From Streptomyces mobaraensis NBRC 13819 = DSM 40847 (lineage in GTDB: Bacteria; Actinomycetota; Actinomycetes; Streptomycetales; Streptomycetaceae), in the NCBI RefSeq assembly GCF_017916255.1, contig NZ_CP072827.1, positions 3,410,001 to 3,474,000 of the forward strand: a stretch of 64,000 bases of DNA, read 5' to 3'. The notes beneath the pieces were generated by a model. The model was not told the DNA's origin. It ran no database searches and saw nothing but the letters and a program-made list of their open reading frames with translations. A program made the translations under genes and the position numbers. Position 1 is the first letter of the stretch; the number at the start of each line of letters is the position of its first letter. This document shows positions 18,125 to 27,102 of the stretch, piece after piece.

Positions 18125-18745
18125 TCAGAGCTCGACCAGGCTCGCCAGATCGATGACGACGGGGAACGGCCGGTCCGTCTCCAGCTTGCCCGTGTGCACC
18201 GGCCGGTCGGGGGCCGATACGTACTGCCCGGTCTCCTTGTGCAGCCAGAACTCGTGCACCTCCGGCAGCCCGTCCTCGCCGCGCTCGACGCGCCAGTAGT
18301 TCTTCACCCCGGCGGAGGCGTAGAGAGCGGGCTTGCGGACGCGGTCGTCCTGGCGGGAGCCGGGGGAGACGACCTCGACCATGAGGACGGCCTTCTCCAC
18401 GGGGATGTACTTCGCCTCGAAGAGATTCAGCCCTGTCTTGTCGAAGACGACGATGTCAGGGACGGGGGGGTTGTTCCTGTCGATGAACACACACTGTTCG
18501 GACTCCACCAGGTAGGGCGCTTGCGAGGCGTCCTCCAGGCAGCGTGCGATCCTGCCCCGCACCCTGTTGTGCCACCACACCGTCCGCCCCCTGACCACGA
18601 TCACTCCATCCACGAGCTCCCAGTCGAACGGCAGCTCCAGGTCCTCCACCTGGTCCACCGTCCATCCGTTCTCCGGTGGGAACATCCAGTTCTCAGGAGT
18701 GGCCTTGTCCGGCTCGGCGGCCTGCTCCAGCCGTTCTGCGATCAT
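18125..18745 (-). CDS. Uma2 family (DUF820) putative restriction-like nuclease
   Basis: A 206-residue Uma2 protein with the PD-(D/E)xK-like core: ELVDGVIVVRG, then VPDIVVFDK, then VLMVEVVSPGSRQDDRVRKPALYASAGVKNYW. Streptomyces genomes carry many Uma2 paralogues and their role is unknown; a nuclease activity is only predicted from fold. The chosen ATG at 18745 has GGGAG 5 nt upstream; an in-frame ATG lies four codons earlier. Two further Uma2 loci occur in the window (41216-41775, frameshifted, and 46992-47549). Confidence 0.85.
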   Translation of the reverse strand: MIAERLEQAAEPDKATPENWMFPPENGWTVDQVEDLELPFDWELVDGVIVVRGRTVWWHNRVRGRIARCLEDASQAPYLVESEQCVFIDRNNPPVPDIVVFDKTGLNLFEAKYIPVEKAVLMVEVVSPGSRQDDRVRKPALYASAGVKNYWRVERGEDGLPEVHEFWLHKETGQYVSAPDRPVHTGKLETDRPFPVVIDLASLVEL

Positions 18746-18847
18746 CACTGCTCCCATGAACGCGAGTGTGGACGCGCGTGCGGACCGCGGTCCTGAATAC
18801 GACGGTACCGTCACCCGATGTGATGAGCGGGGCGCACCGCGCCGCCC

Positions 18848-19501
18848 TCAGGCGCCCCGGTAGACCAGCCGTCCGGCCAGCACCGTCGCCACGCACGTAC
18901 CCGCACCCGCCGCCACCAGGCCCGCCTCGTCCGGGACGTCGAACGCGGCCAGGTCGGCACGGCCGCCGACGGTCAGGGGGGCGGGGATCGCGTCGGCCAG
19001 GGCGGCCGCGTGGTGGAACGGGTCGAGGTTCGGGAGGTCGTCGAGGACCCCGGGGGCCAGGGTCGCCGGAACCTCCCGCAGGCCGGAGCGGGCCACGGCC
19101 GTGCGGACCACCGTGTCCCGGAAGGGGCCGCCGACCGCCGTCGTGCCGTACCGCAGCATGCGCTGCAAGCCCCGCCGGACACTGCCCGACCTGCGGGTCT
19201 CCGGCAGGTCCAGGGCCGCCAGGCGGTCACCCGTCAGCGGGCGGTCGCCGAGTTCGTCGTATTCGCGCGGGTCCGGGTGGTAGGCGCGGGTCAGCAGCCA
19301 CAGGCCGTGCCACTGCCGCAGCCCGGGCGTGAGCACGCCCGGCCAGCGCCGTACGCGCGCGCCCGGGTACGCCGCCGTCACCTCGTCGAGCGGGCCGAGC
19401 GCCGCGACGGCCCCGCCGTCGACGAGGACCGCGCCGCCGGGGACGGGCGCCGCCGCCGGGTCGCCGGTGAGCAGCAGCCCGGCCGCGTGGATCGTCAGCA
19501 C
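18848..19501 (-). CDS. Imidazolonepropionase-like degenerate amidohydrolase
   Basis: A 217-residue protein with the composite-domain start of amidohydrolases (IHAAGLLLTGD..., GGAVLVDGGAVAALG) and the C-terminal part (VGGRADLAAFDVP, ATVLAGRLVYRG). The metal-binding HxH expected after TPGL is replaced (TPGLRQWHG), and the middle barrel is much shortened, so a normal metal-dependent hydrolase is unlikely. It starts at a GTG 13 nt after mqnC and is probably co-transcribed. It might be a structural or regulatory companion to the futalosine pathway; that is inference. Confidence 0.75.
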   Translation of the reverse strand: MLTIHAAGLLLTGDPAAAPVPGGAVLVDGGAVAALGPLDEVTAAYPGARVRRWPGVLTPGLRQWHGLWLLTRAYHPDPREYDELGDRPLTGDRLAALDLPETRRSGSVRRGLQRMLRYGTTAVGGPFRDTVVRTAVARSGLREVPATLAPGVLDDLPNLDPFHHAAALADAIPAPLTVGGRADLAAFDVPDEAGLVAAGAGTCVATVLAGRLVYRGA

Positions 19502-19514
19502 CGGAGGACCCGTC

Positions 19515-20726
19515 TCAGTCGGCGGTGACGAGCTTGAGCTCCGGGTGGGCCGTGCCGCCCTCGATCGCCGTGGAGGAGAGGTGCGAGACGACGCGGTCGT
19601 CGACCGGGTCGTTCGCCGGGTCGTCGTGGACCACGATGTGCTCGTACGTCGTCGTCCGCTGCGCCGGGACGCGGCCCGCCTTGCGGATCAGGTCGATGAT
19701 CTCCTGCCGGTTCGAGCGGTGCTTGGCGCCCGCCGAGGAGACGACGTTCTCCTCCAGCATGATCGAGCCCAGGTCGTCCGCGCCGTAGTGCAGCGAGAGC
19801 TGGCCGACCTCCTTGCCGGTGGTCAGCCAGGAGCCCTGGATGTGCGCGACGTTGTCGAGGAACAGCCGCGCGATGGCGATCATGCGCAGGTACTCGAAGA
19901 TCGTCGCCTGCGTCCGGCCCTTCAGGTGGTTGTTCTCGGGCTGGTAGGTGTACGGGATGAACGCGCGGAAGCCGCCCGTGCGGTCCTGCACGTCGCGGAT
20001 CATCCGGAGGTGCTCGATCCGCTCGGCGTTGGTCTCGCCCGTGCCCATCAGCATGGTGGAGGTCGACTCGACGCCCAGGTTGTGGGCGATCTCCATGATC
20101 TCCAGCCAGCGCTCACCCGACTCCTTCAGCGGCGCGATGGCCTTGCGCGGCCGCTCCGGCAGCAGCTCGGCGCCGGCGCCCGCGAAGGAGTCCAGGCCCG
20201 CCGCGTGGATCCGGCGGATCGCCTCCTCGGCGCTCACGCCCGAGATCCGCGCCATGTGGTCGACCTCGGAGGCCCCAAGGGAGTGGATGACGAGCTGCGG
20301 GAACGCCTTCTTGATCGCGGAGAAGTGCTCCTCGTAGTACTCCACCCCGTACTCCGGGTGGTGGCCGCCCTGGAACATGATCTGCGTGCCGCCCAGTTCC
20401 ACGGTCTCCGCGCAGCGGCGCAGGATGTCGTCGAGGGGCCGGGTCCAGACCTTGTCGCTCTTCGGCGGGGCGTAGAACGCGCAGAACTTGCACGCCGTGA
20501 CGCACGAGTTCGTGTAGTTGATGTTGCGCTCGATGATGTACGTCGCGATGTGCTCGGTACCCGCGTAGCGCCGGCGGCGCACGGCGTCCGCGGCCGCGCC
20601 CAGCGCGTGCAGCGGGGCGGACCGGTAGAGGACGAGCGCCTCCTCCGGAGTGATCCGCCCGCCGGCGGCGGCGCGGTCGAGGACGGCTGCGATCTCAGAG
20701 GGCGAGAGGTCGGCGTGCTCTGTCAC
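19515..20726 (-). CDS. mqnC: Cyclic dehypoxanthinyl futalosine synthase
   Basis: A 403-residue radical SAM enzyme. The [4Fe-4S]-binding cysteines are Cys75, Cys79 and Cys82 (NSCVTACKFCAFY), and the MqnC-type segments QGGHHPEYGVEYY and SLGASEVDH follow. It cyclises dehypoxanthine futalosine in the futalosine route to menaquinone. The GTG at 20726 is chosen because AAGGGA lies 6 nt upstream; upstream codons are in frame but without a site. MqnA, which supplies the first intermediate branch, is encoded at 25349-26266 and MqnE at 38430-39593. Confidence 0.95.
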   Translation of the reverse strand: MTEHADLSPSEIAAVLDRAAAGGRITPEEALVLYRSAPLHALGAAADAVRRRRYAGTEHIATYIIERNINYTNSCVTACKFCAFYAPPKSDKVWTRPLDDILRRCAETVELGGTQIMFQGGHHPEYGVEYYEEHFSAIKKAFPQLVIHSLGASEVDHMARISGVSAEEAIRRIHAAGLDSFAGAGAELLPERPRKAIAPLKESGERWLEIMEIAHNLGVESTSTMLMGTGETNAERIEHLRMIRDVQDRTGGFRAFIPYTYQPENNHLKGRTQATIFEYLRMIAIARLFLDNVAHIQGSWLTTGKEVGQLSLHYGADDLGSIMLEENVVSSAGAKHRSNRQEIIDLIRKAGRVPAQRTTTYEHIVVHDDPANDPVDDRVVSHLSSTAIEGGTAHPELKLVTAD

Positions 20727-20805
20727 CGTGCGTCCCTTCGGAGCGGGTTCGTGAAGTCCGAACCAGCCTACGCCAGGGGTCCGACAGCGCCGGGGGCGGC
20801 CGGGG

Positions 20806-22755
20806 TCAGCCACCGGAGCGGGTGAGGGTGGCGGTGGGCGAGCCGCCCTGGGCGTCGTCGGAGGCGTAGGAGAGCGTGCCGTCGGAACCGAGGGTGTAGA
20901 CGAGGGTCGCCTCGCTGCCGGTACAGCCGGCCGCCTTCGGGCCGTCGGCCACCTCCCGGAGCGTGATCCTCGTCGCGGTGGCCGACCGCAGCGCGGCCTT
21001 GGCGCGGCACTGGAAGACGCCGAGGACGTCGTAGCTGTTGCGGACGACGTACTCGCCCTTCCGCCCCTGGCCGATGACCGAGGTCACCGTCCCGTTGGGG
21101 GTGCCGTCGCGCTGCTTGATCCCCCCGGTCCAGGTCCCGACGAAGCCGCGCGGGACGTCCCCTTCCGCCGGGGCCGCGGACCCGGCGGACCCCTCCGCCT
21201 CGCCGCCGTGCCCGTCGCCTCTCTCGAACGGCCACACCCCCAGCCCGAGGAGCACGGCGAGGACGGCCACCACGGCGCCGGCCGCCGGGAGGACGACCCG
21301 CAGGACCCGGCGCCGCGCACTCCGCTTCCCCGGCCCGGCCGGTGCCGGGCCGCGGTCTCCGTACGGGCCGCGGTCGCTGTACGGGCCCGCGCCCGGCCCA
21401 CCATGGGTCTTCGCGCCGGAGGCGTCGTACACGTCCCCGCCGCGACCGTACGCGTCCCCGGCGAGCCCGTACGCGCCCTCGTCGCGGTCGTACGCGCCCC
21501 CGCCGCGTCCGGACACACCCTCGCCAGGGCCGTACGCGCCCCCGGCGAGCCCGTACGCTTCGCCCGGCCCACTGCCGTCCCGCGCCGGGAGCGCGCCGCC
21601 GGGCCACTCCGCGTAGGAGCCCGGCGGGGGCGCGGGGGGCACCCCGAAGGCGCCGCCCGCCCCCGCCGGTTCCCGTGCGCCCGCCGGACCCCCGTTCCCG
21701 CCTCCCGTGCCGCCCGGACCCCCCGGGACGTTCGTGCCGTCCGGGCCGCTGCCGCCGCCGTCCCCCGCCGTCGGCGGCCCGCCGCCCCACTCCGTCGGCG
21801 CGTAGCCCGTCGCCGGGCCGAAAGCACCGCCGGACGAGCCCGAGGGGACGCCACCGCCTTCCAGCCCCAGCAGCTCCACCGCCTGCCGGCTCACCTGCTC
21901 CACCAGCGGCGCCGGCAGCCAGCCCGGCCCCACGAGGTCGCCCGCCGGGCGGCCGCCGGTGAGCCGGCGGAGGAGGTCCGTGGGGGCCGGGCGGTCGGCC
22001 GGGTCCTTGGCGAGGCAGGCCGTGATCAGCTCGCGCAGCTCACCGTCCAGGTCCGGCGCGAGCTCCGGATCGCCGTGGACGACGCGGTAGTTGATCGACG
22101 CGTGGTGCTCGCCGGGGAACGGCGCCGCGCCCGCGGCGGCGAAGGCGAGGACCGCGCCGAGCGAGAAGACGTCCGCCGCCCCGGTCAGCGGGCGCCCCAG
22201 CACCTGCTCGGGCGCCATGTACCCGGACGAGCCGATCACGACGCCGGTGGCGGTGAGCGAGGCCGTGCCGTCCATGGCCCGGGCGATGCCGAAGTCGATC
22301 AGCCGCGGACCGTCGAGCGGCAGCAGCACGTTGGAGGGTTTGACGTCCCGGTGGACGAGCCCCAGCGCGTGCACGGCGGCCAGCGCCTCGGCCAGCCCGG
22401 CGCCCACCGCGCGGACGGCCGGTCCGGGCAGCGGCCCGACGTCGGCGACGGCCCGGTCCAGGGAGGGCCCGGCCACGTACCCCGTGACCACCCAGGGCAT
22501 CGGCGCGTCCGGGTCCGCGTCCAGGACCGGCGCGGTCCAGGCGCCGCCGACCCGCCGCGCGGTCTCCACCTCGCGCCGGAAGCGCGTGCGGAACTCGTCG
22601 TCGAGGGCGAGCCTCGGGTGCACGACCTTCACCGCCACCGTCCGGCCGCCGGGGTTGCGGCCCACGTAGACGCGGCCCATGCCGCCCGCGCCGAGCACCC
22701 CCAGCAGCCGGTACGGGCCCACGGCGCGCGGGTCTTCCTCCAGCAACGGCCGCAT
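20806..22755 (-). CDS. Receptor-type Ser/Thr protein kinase (Hanks type)
   Basis: A 649-residue PknB-like kinase. The kinase domain spans about residues 13-270, with the Gly-rich loop LGAGGMGRVY, catalytic Lys43 in AVKVV, HRDVKPSN at 135-142, DFG at 154-156 and APE at 181-183. A long Gly/Pro/Tyr-rich cytoplasmic linker, a single membrane helix near residues 485-508 and a 140-residue external domain with two cysteines (FQCRAK, AAGCTGS) follow. It probably senses an extracellular or envelope signal. It is transcribed divergently from the esterase pair; a functional link is not shown. ATG with GAAGG 5 nt upstream. Confidence 0.92.
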   Translation of the reverse strand: MRPLLEEDPRAVGPYRLLGVLGAGGMGRVYVGRNPGGRTVAVKVVHPRLALDDEFRTRFRREVETARRVGGAWTAPVLDADPDAPMPWVVTGYVAGPSLDRAVADVGPLPGPAVRAVGAGLAEALAAVHALGLVHRDVKPSNVLLPLDGPRLIDFGIARAMDGTASLTATGVVIGSSGYMAPEQVLGRPLTGAADVFSLGAVLAFAAAGAAPFPGEHHASINYRVVHGDPELAPDLDGELRELITACLAKDPADRPAPTDLLRRLTGGRPAGDLVGPGWLPAPLVEQVSRQAVELLGLEGGGVPSGSSGGAFGPATGYAPTEWGGGPPTAGDGGGSGPDGTNVPGGPGGTGGGNGGPAGAREPAGAGGAFGVPPAPPPGSYAEWPGGALPARDGSGPGEAYGLAGGAYGPGEGVSGRGGGAYDRDEGAYGLAGDAYGRGGDVYDASGAKTHGGPGAGPYSDRGPYGDRGPAPAGPGKRSARRRVLRVVLPAAGAVVAVLAVLLGLGVWPFERGDGHGGEAEGSAGSAAPAEGDVPRGFVGTWTGGIKQRDGTPNGTVTSVIGQGRKGEYVVRNSYDVLGVFQCRAKAALRSATATRITLREVADGPKAAGCTGSEATLVYTLGSDGTLSYASDDAQGGSPTATLTRSGG

Positions 22756-22892
22756 CGGGACCTTCGCCTCCCCCCAGAAGGGGCCGTACGCCCCCTGCCG
22801 GACCCTGATTTTCAGCCTATGACTCAATTCATGGGCTGTCCCAGGAACCCGCCTCCCCGGTTTGCCCATCCACTAGGGAGGAACAAACCGTC

Positions 22893-22934
22893 ATGTCCTT
22901 CGGGGCAGCAGAATCGTCCGGAGCGACGCGATGA
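22893..22934 (+). CDS. 13-codon leader ORF coupled to esterase 1
   Basis: A tiny ORF (MSFGAAESSGATR) whose TGA overlaps the esterase ATG by 4 nt (ATGA). AGGGAGGAA lies upstream of its own ATG, and the esterase itself has no good independent ribosome site. A sister ORF with the same first residues (MSFG-AE-S) sits in the same position before esterase 2. The frame and the overlap are conserved between the copies although the 3' halves differ in length, which argues for translation rather than chance. Confidence 0.5.
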   Translation: MSFGAAESSGATR

Positions 22935-24046
22935 CGCACTCGAGCGGGACCTACCGGTCTCAGAGCCGCCGGCGGGCCTCTGGCCGGAAACGCTGGATCA
23001 TAGTGGTGGCCTCCATAGCCGTCCTCGGCCTGATAACCACCGGTGTCATGAAGTACATGGAGATCGGCCCCTTCTCCCGGAAGGGCGAGCCGGTCAGCTT
23101 CGGCCAGGACATTCCGGCGGGCGGCGGTCAGGCCGGGGGGAACGACGGCGGCAAGGGCGCCCAGCAGGCGTCCGACTCCAAGGTCGCGATGCCGACGGGT
23201 CCGGCGGCCCCGTTCAAGAACGCCAACACCCTGAGCGACGGCACCGAGATCGGCGTGGTCACGTACCAGGGCAAGAAGTCCGGCTTCACCGGCAAGGTCT
23301 GGGTCTGGGCGCCGAAGCAGTACAAGGACCCGAAGTACAAGCACAGCGGCTTCCCGGTGCTGATCGCCCTCCCCGGCGGTCCCGGCTACCCCATGAACTA
23401 CTGGATGGGCACCGACCTCGGCCTGGAGTCGAGCGTCGCCAAGTGGTCCGAGGAGGGCACGGGCAAGCCCTTCATCATCGCGATGCCCGTCCTCAACCCG
23501 CGGAACGCCGACCCGCTGTACTGGGACGGCAGTGACATCCCGGGCCAGCCGAAGATGGGCACCTGGCTGACCGAGGACGTCCCCCAGCTGATCAAGGAGA
23601 ACTTCCGGACGATCAAGTCCCGTGACGGCTGGGCGTTCATGGGCTCCTCCACCGGCGGCTTCGCGGGCCTGAAGGCCGTGCTGAAGCACCCGGACAAGTT
23701 CAAGGCCGTCATCGCCTCCGGCCCGGACATCGTCCCGGACTCCCGGCTGTGGCAGGGCCACCAGAAGGAGATGGACGCGAACAACCCCGAGCTGCTCTCC
23801 AAGAAGCTGATCGCCAAGGGCGGCCCGGACGTCTACCTCGCCTTCCAGTACGGCACCCTTGAAGGGACCGTGAAGGGGAAGGTGGACAAGTACATCGCCA
23901 CCTACGGCAACAAGGGCCCCATCCACACCCACCTCCAGGTCATCCAGGGCGGTTCGCACAACGCGAAGTCCTATGTGAAGGGGATGGGCGAGGGCAGCAT
24001 GAAGTGGATCAGCGAGCACATCTCGGGACCGGTGGACCCCTCCTGA
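22931..24046 (+). CDS. Membrane-anchored esterase, alpha/beta-hydrolase (PF00756) type, copy 1
   Basis: A 371-residue protein with a basic N-terminus, one membrane helix at about 21-41 and an external catalytic domain of the esterase D / mycolyltransferase-like family. The nucleophile is Ser240 in MGSSTGG; a GPDIVPDS segment and the His in QGGSHNAKSY complete a probable triad. It is about 60% identical by eye to the next gene, so the pair arose by tandem duplication. Substrates of these Streptomyces proteins are unknown; cell-envelope esters are possible. Its start overlaps a small upstream ORF. Confidence 0.85.
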   Translation: MTHSSGTYRSQSRRRASGRKRWIIVVASIAVLGLITTGVMKYMEIGPFSRKGEPVSFGQDIPAGGGQAGGNDGGKGAQQASDSKVAMPTGPAAPFKNANTLSDGTEIGVVTYQGKKSGFTGKVWVWAPKQYKDPKYKHSGFPVLIALPGGPGYPMNYWMGTDLGLESSVAKWSEEGTGKPFIIAMPVLNPRNADPLYWDGSDIPGQPKMGTWLTEDVPQLIKENFRTIKSRDGWAFMGSSTGGFAGLKAVLKHPDKFKAVIASGPDIVPDSRLWQGHQKEMDANNPELLSKKLIAKGGPDVYLAFQYGTLEGTVKGKVDKYIATYGNKGPIHTHLQVIQGGSHNAKSYVKGMGEGSMKWISEHISGPVDPS

Positions 24047-24052
24047 TCACCC

Positions 24053-24080
24053 CCGTGGGGCTCCGCCCGGGGCCCCACGG
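24053..24080 (+). terminator. Hairpin between the two esterase genes
   Basis: CCGTGGGGC pairs with GCCCCACGG around a 10-nt loop, 7 nt after the first esterase stop. It could reduce read-through into the second copy; no T tract follows. Confidence 0.5.
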
Positions 24081-24135
24081 CGGCACCGCACCCGGTCCAC
24101 GCGGCGATGACCGCACCCATACGGAAACGACCGCC

Positions 24136-24186
24136 ATGTCCTTCGGGACAGCAGAAACGTCCAGAGGGATCCGAGGGACAGGATGA
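24136..24186 (+). CDS. 16-codon leader ORF coupled to esterase 2
   Basis: MSFGTAETSRGIRGTG, ending in a TGA that overlaps the esterase 2 ATG by 4 nt. Compared with the sister ORF at 22893-22934, nucleotide changes in the first ten codons are few and the reading frame is kept despite a three-codon length difference. Translation of this ORF would couple initiation of the esterase. Its own upstream ribosome site is weaker (ACGGAAACGACC) than in copy 1. Confidence 0.45.
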   Translation: MSFGTAETSRGIRGTG

Positions 24187-25274
24187 GCAACTCAGCCAAC
24201 GGCGCCTACCAGTCGAGGGGCCACCGCAGGGCCAAGCGGGCGAAGCGCTGGTTCCTGGTCGCGGTGTGCATAGCCGTGCTCGGGGCCGTCGCCTACCCGG
24301 TGCTGAACTACTTCGACGTCTTCTCCGACAAGGGCGACCCGATCTCCTTCGACGACGGCGGCGGGAAGAACGGCGGCGGGAAGCCGGGCGCGAAGGCGCT
24401 GATGCCGACCGGCCCCAAGGCCGACTTCAAGATCTCCGGCACGGTGCAGGACGGCAGCAAGATCGCCGTCACCACGTACCAGGGGAAGAAGTCCGGCTTC
24501 ACCGGCAAGGTCTGGGTCTGGGCTCCCGAGGAGTACAAGGATCCGAAGTACAAGGACAGCGGCTTCCCGGTGCTGATCGCGCTGCCCGGCGGCGCGGGGT
24601 TCCCCAACAACTACTGGATGGGGTCCAACCTCAAGCTGGAGGACTCCGTCCAGAAGTGGGCGAAGGAAGGCAAGAGCCTCCCGTTCATCATCGCCATGCC
24701 GGTCCTCAACCCGGAGAACCACGACGGGAAGGGCGACCCGACCCCCGGCCGGTACTGGGACGGCAGTGACATCCCGGGCCAGCCGAAGATGGGCACCTGG
24801 CTGACCGAGGACGTCCCCCAGCTGATCAAGGAGAACTTCCGGACGATCAAGTCCCGCGACGGCTGGGCCTTCATGGGCTCCTCCACCGGCGGCTCCGCCG
24901 GCCTGAAGTCGGTGCTCCAGAAGCCGGACAAGTTCAAGGCCGTCATCGCCTCCGGCCCGGACATCGTCCCGGACTCGCTGCTGTGGAAGGGCCACGAGAA
25001 GGAGCGGGCGGACAACAACTCCAAGGTGCTCGCCCAGCGGCTGATCGCCAAGGGCGGCCCCGAGGTCTACCTGGGCCTCCAGGTCGGCGCGAGCGAGCCG
25101 GTCAAGCCGCCGATCGACGCCTTCGTCGCCAAGTACGGCAACAAGGGCCCGGTGAAGACGAAGTACCACGTCATCCAGGGCGGCGAGCACAACGCGGCCA
25201 CCTATGTGCCCAACATGGAGTCCGGCGGCCTGATCCAGTGGATCAGCGAGCACATGCAGGGACCCGTCGCCTGA
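24183..25274 (+). CDS. Membrane-anchored esterase, alpha/beta-hydrolase (PF00756) type, copy 2
   Basis: A 363-residue paralogue of the preceding gene. It has a basic N-terminus, a membrane helix at about residues 22-41, a short Gly/Lys linker, then the esterase domain with MGSSTGG, GPDIVPDS and QGGEHNAATY. Long stretches around the nucleophile (GQPKMGTWLTEDVPQLIKE) are identical to copy 1, also at the DNA level, pointing to recent duplication or gene conversion. Copy 2 has an insertion before YWDGSDIPG. Two hairpins separate its stop from mqnA on the other strand. Confidence 0.85.
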   Translation: MSNSANGAYQSRGHRRAKRAKRWFLVAVCIAVLGAVAYPVLNYFDVFSDKGDPISFDDGGGKNGGGKPGAKALMPTGPKADFKISGTVQDGSKIAVTTYQGKKSGFTGKVWVWAPEEYKDPKYKDSGFPVLIALPGGAGFPNNYWMGSNLKLEDSVQKWAKEGKSLPFIIAMPVLNPENHDGKGDPTPGRYWDGSDIPGQPKMGTWLTEDVPQLIKENFRTIKSRDGWAFMGSSTGGSAGLKSVLQKPDKFKAVIASGPDIVPDSLLWKGHEKERADNNSKVLAQRLIAKGGPEVYLGLQVGASEPVKPPIDAFVAKYGNKGPVKTKYHVIQGGEHNAATYVPNMESGGLIQWISEHMQGPVA

Positions 25275-25279
25275 GGCAA

Positions 25280-25313
25280 GCGGCCCGGTCCCCGAGAGCG
25301 CGGACCGGGCCGC
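25280..25313 (+). terminator. Terminator of the esterase pair
   Basis: A perfect 12-bp stem (GCGGCCCGGTCC / GGACCGGGCCGC) with a 10-nt loop begins 6 nt after the esterase 2 stop. It stands in the convergent region between the esterases and mqnA. Confidence 0.75.
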
Positions 25314-25322
25314 CCCGAGCAT

Positions 25323-26275
<953 letters not shown>

Positions 26276-26412
26276 CTAGCCCCGCGGCATCCGGGCCACC
26301 CGTCCGGGGGTCGGCTCGGGCTCGACTCGGGACCCGGCTCGGGGCCGCGTCCGACAGACGAGCTTTTCCTCCTTTGGCGGACCGAAAACCCACCTTGAGC
26401 GTGATCTTCGAC

Positions 26413-26427
26413 TCTTCCACCGGAAGA
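26413..26427 (+). promoter_or_regulatory. Inverted repeat upstream of cspA
   Basis: TCTTCC-ACC-GGAAGA is a perfect 6-bp dyad just ahead of a TACGCT hexamer at 26439-26444 that could be the cspA -10 box. An operator role is possible. The matching -35 box is not evident. Confidence 0.3.
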
Positions 26428-26482
26428 AGGCTCCGTGCTACGCTCGCCGCAAGTTGCAGTTTGGTTTCCCTTGCAGTACAGA

Positions 26483-26520
26483 GCCTGCGGAGCATGTAAC
26501 CCGCAGGCTTTTGTAGTTTT
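26483..26520 (+). promoter_or_regulatory. Hairpin with T-rich tail in the cspA 5' leader
   Basis: GCCTGCGG pairs with CCGCAGGC around a 10-nt loop and is followed by TTTTGTAGTTTT, so it has the form of an intrinsic terminator. It lies about 55 nt before the cspA ribosome site within an unusually AT-rich leader. An attenuator or temperature-responsive element is plausible, since cold-shock mRNAs are known for regulatory 5' UTRs. Confidence 0.5.
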
Positions 26521-26575
26521 CAGACTTCTTGCAGGTTCTGGAGCAGGGCAACCCTTTGGGCCCAAGGAGGGCTTT

Positions 26576-26779
26576 ATGGCTACCGGAACCGTGAAGTGGT
26601 TCAACGCTGAAAAGGGCTTTGGCTTCATCGCCCAGGACGGCGGGGGCCCCGATGTCTTCGTCCACTACTCCGCGATCAACGCCTCCGGCTTCCGCTCCCT
26701 CGAGGAGAACCAGGCCGTGACCTTCGACGTCACCCAGGGTCCGAAGGGCCCGCAGGCCGAGAACGTCACCCCCGCGTAA
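26576..26779 (+). CDS. Cold-shock protein (CspA family)
   Basis: A 67-residue cold-shock domain protein with [15 protein letters not shown] (RNP1) and DVFVHYSAI (RNP2), and normal family length. It binds single-stranded RNA/DNA and melts secondary structure. The ATG has a perfect AAGGAGG 5 nt upstream. A long structured leader precedes it (a dyad at 26413 and a hairpin at 26483), suggesting post-transcriptional control. It is one of several csp genes expected in a Streptomyces genome; which paralogue cannot be told. Confidence 0.95.
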   Translation: MATGTVKWFNAEKGFGFIAQDGGGPDVFVHYSAINASGFRSLEENQAVTFDVTQGPKGPQAENVTPA

Positions 26780-26845
26780 CACGGGGCCGGCCCCCGGGCC
26801 GGCAAGCGGTGACCGGCCGATCGCGGTCGACTCGCAGTACCACCA

Positions 26846-26887
26846 AGGAGCCCTGCCCCGCCGTTTCGACGGCGGGGCAGGGCTCCT
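26846..26887. terminator. Strong bidirectional terminator after cspA
   Basis: A perfect 19-bp stem closed by a TTCG tetraloop (left arm starting AGGAGCCCTG, right arm ending CAGGGCTCCT), preceded by AA and followed by GCCTTT. It lies between convergent cspA and the acyl-CoA synthetase gene. The stem and UUCG loop make it one of the most stable structures in the window. Confidence 0.9.
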
Positions 26888-27102
26888 GCCTTTGCCCGGC
26901 CCGATCCCGTCTGGATCCCCCTTCGATCCCCTTCACTCCCACCCCGATCGCGGCCTTGATCCGTCCCCGACCCCGGCTCCGGCCCCGCCCACGGCGCCGG
27001 CCCGCCGGACGATCACGGATTTCCGGACTTTCCCGCCCCGGGCACCCCGCCCGCCGCACCCTTCCCGCCGCAAACCCCCTCCACGTTCCGCTTGACAAAG
27101 CC

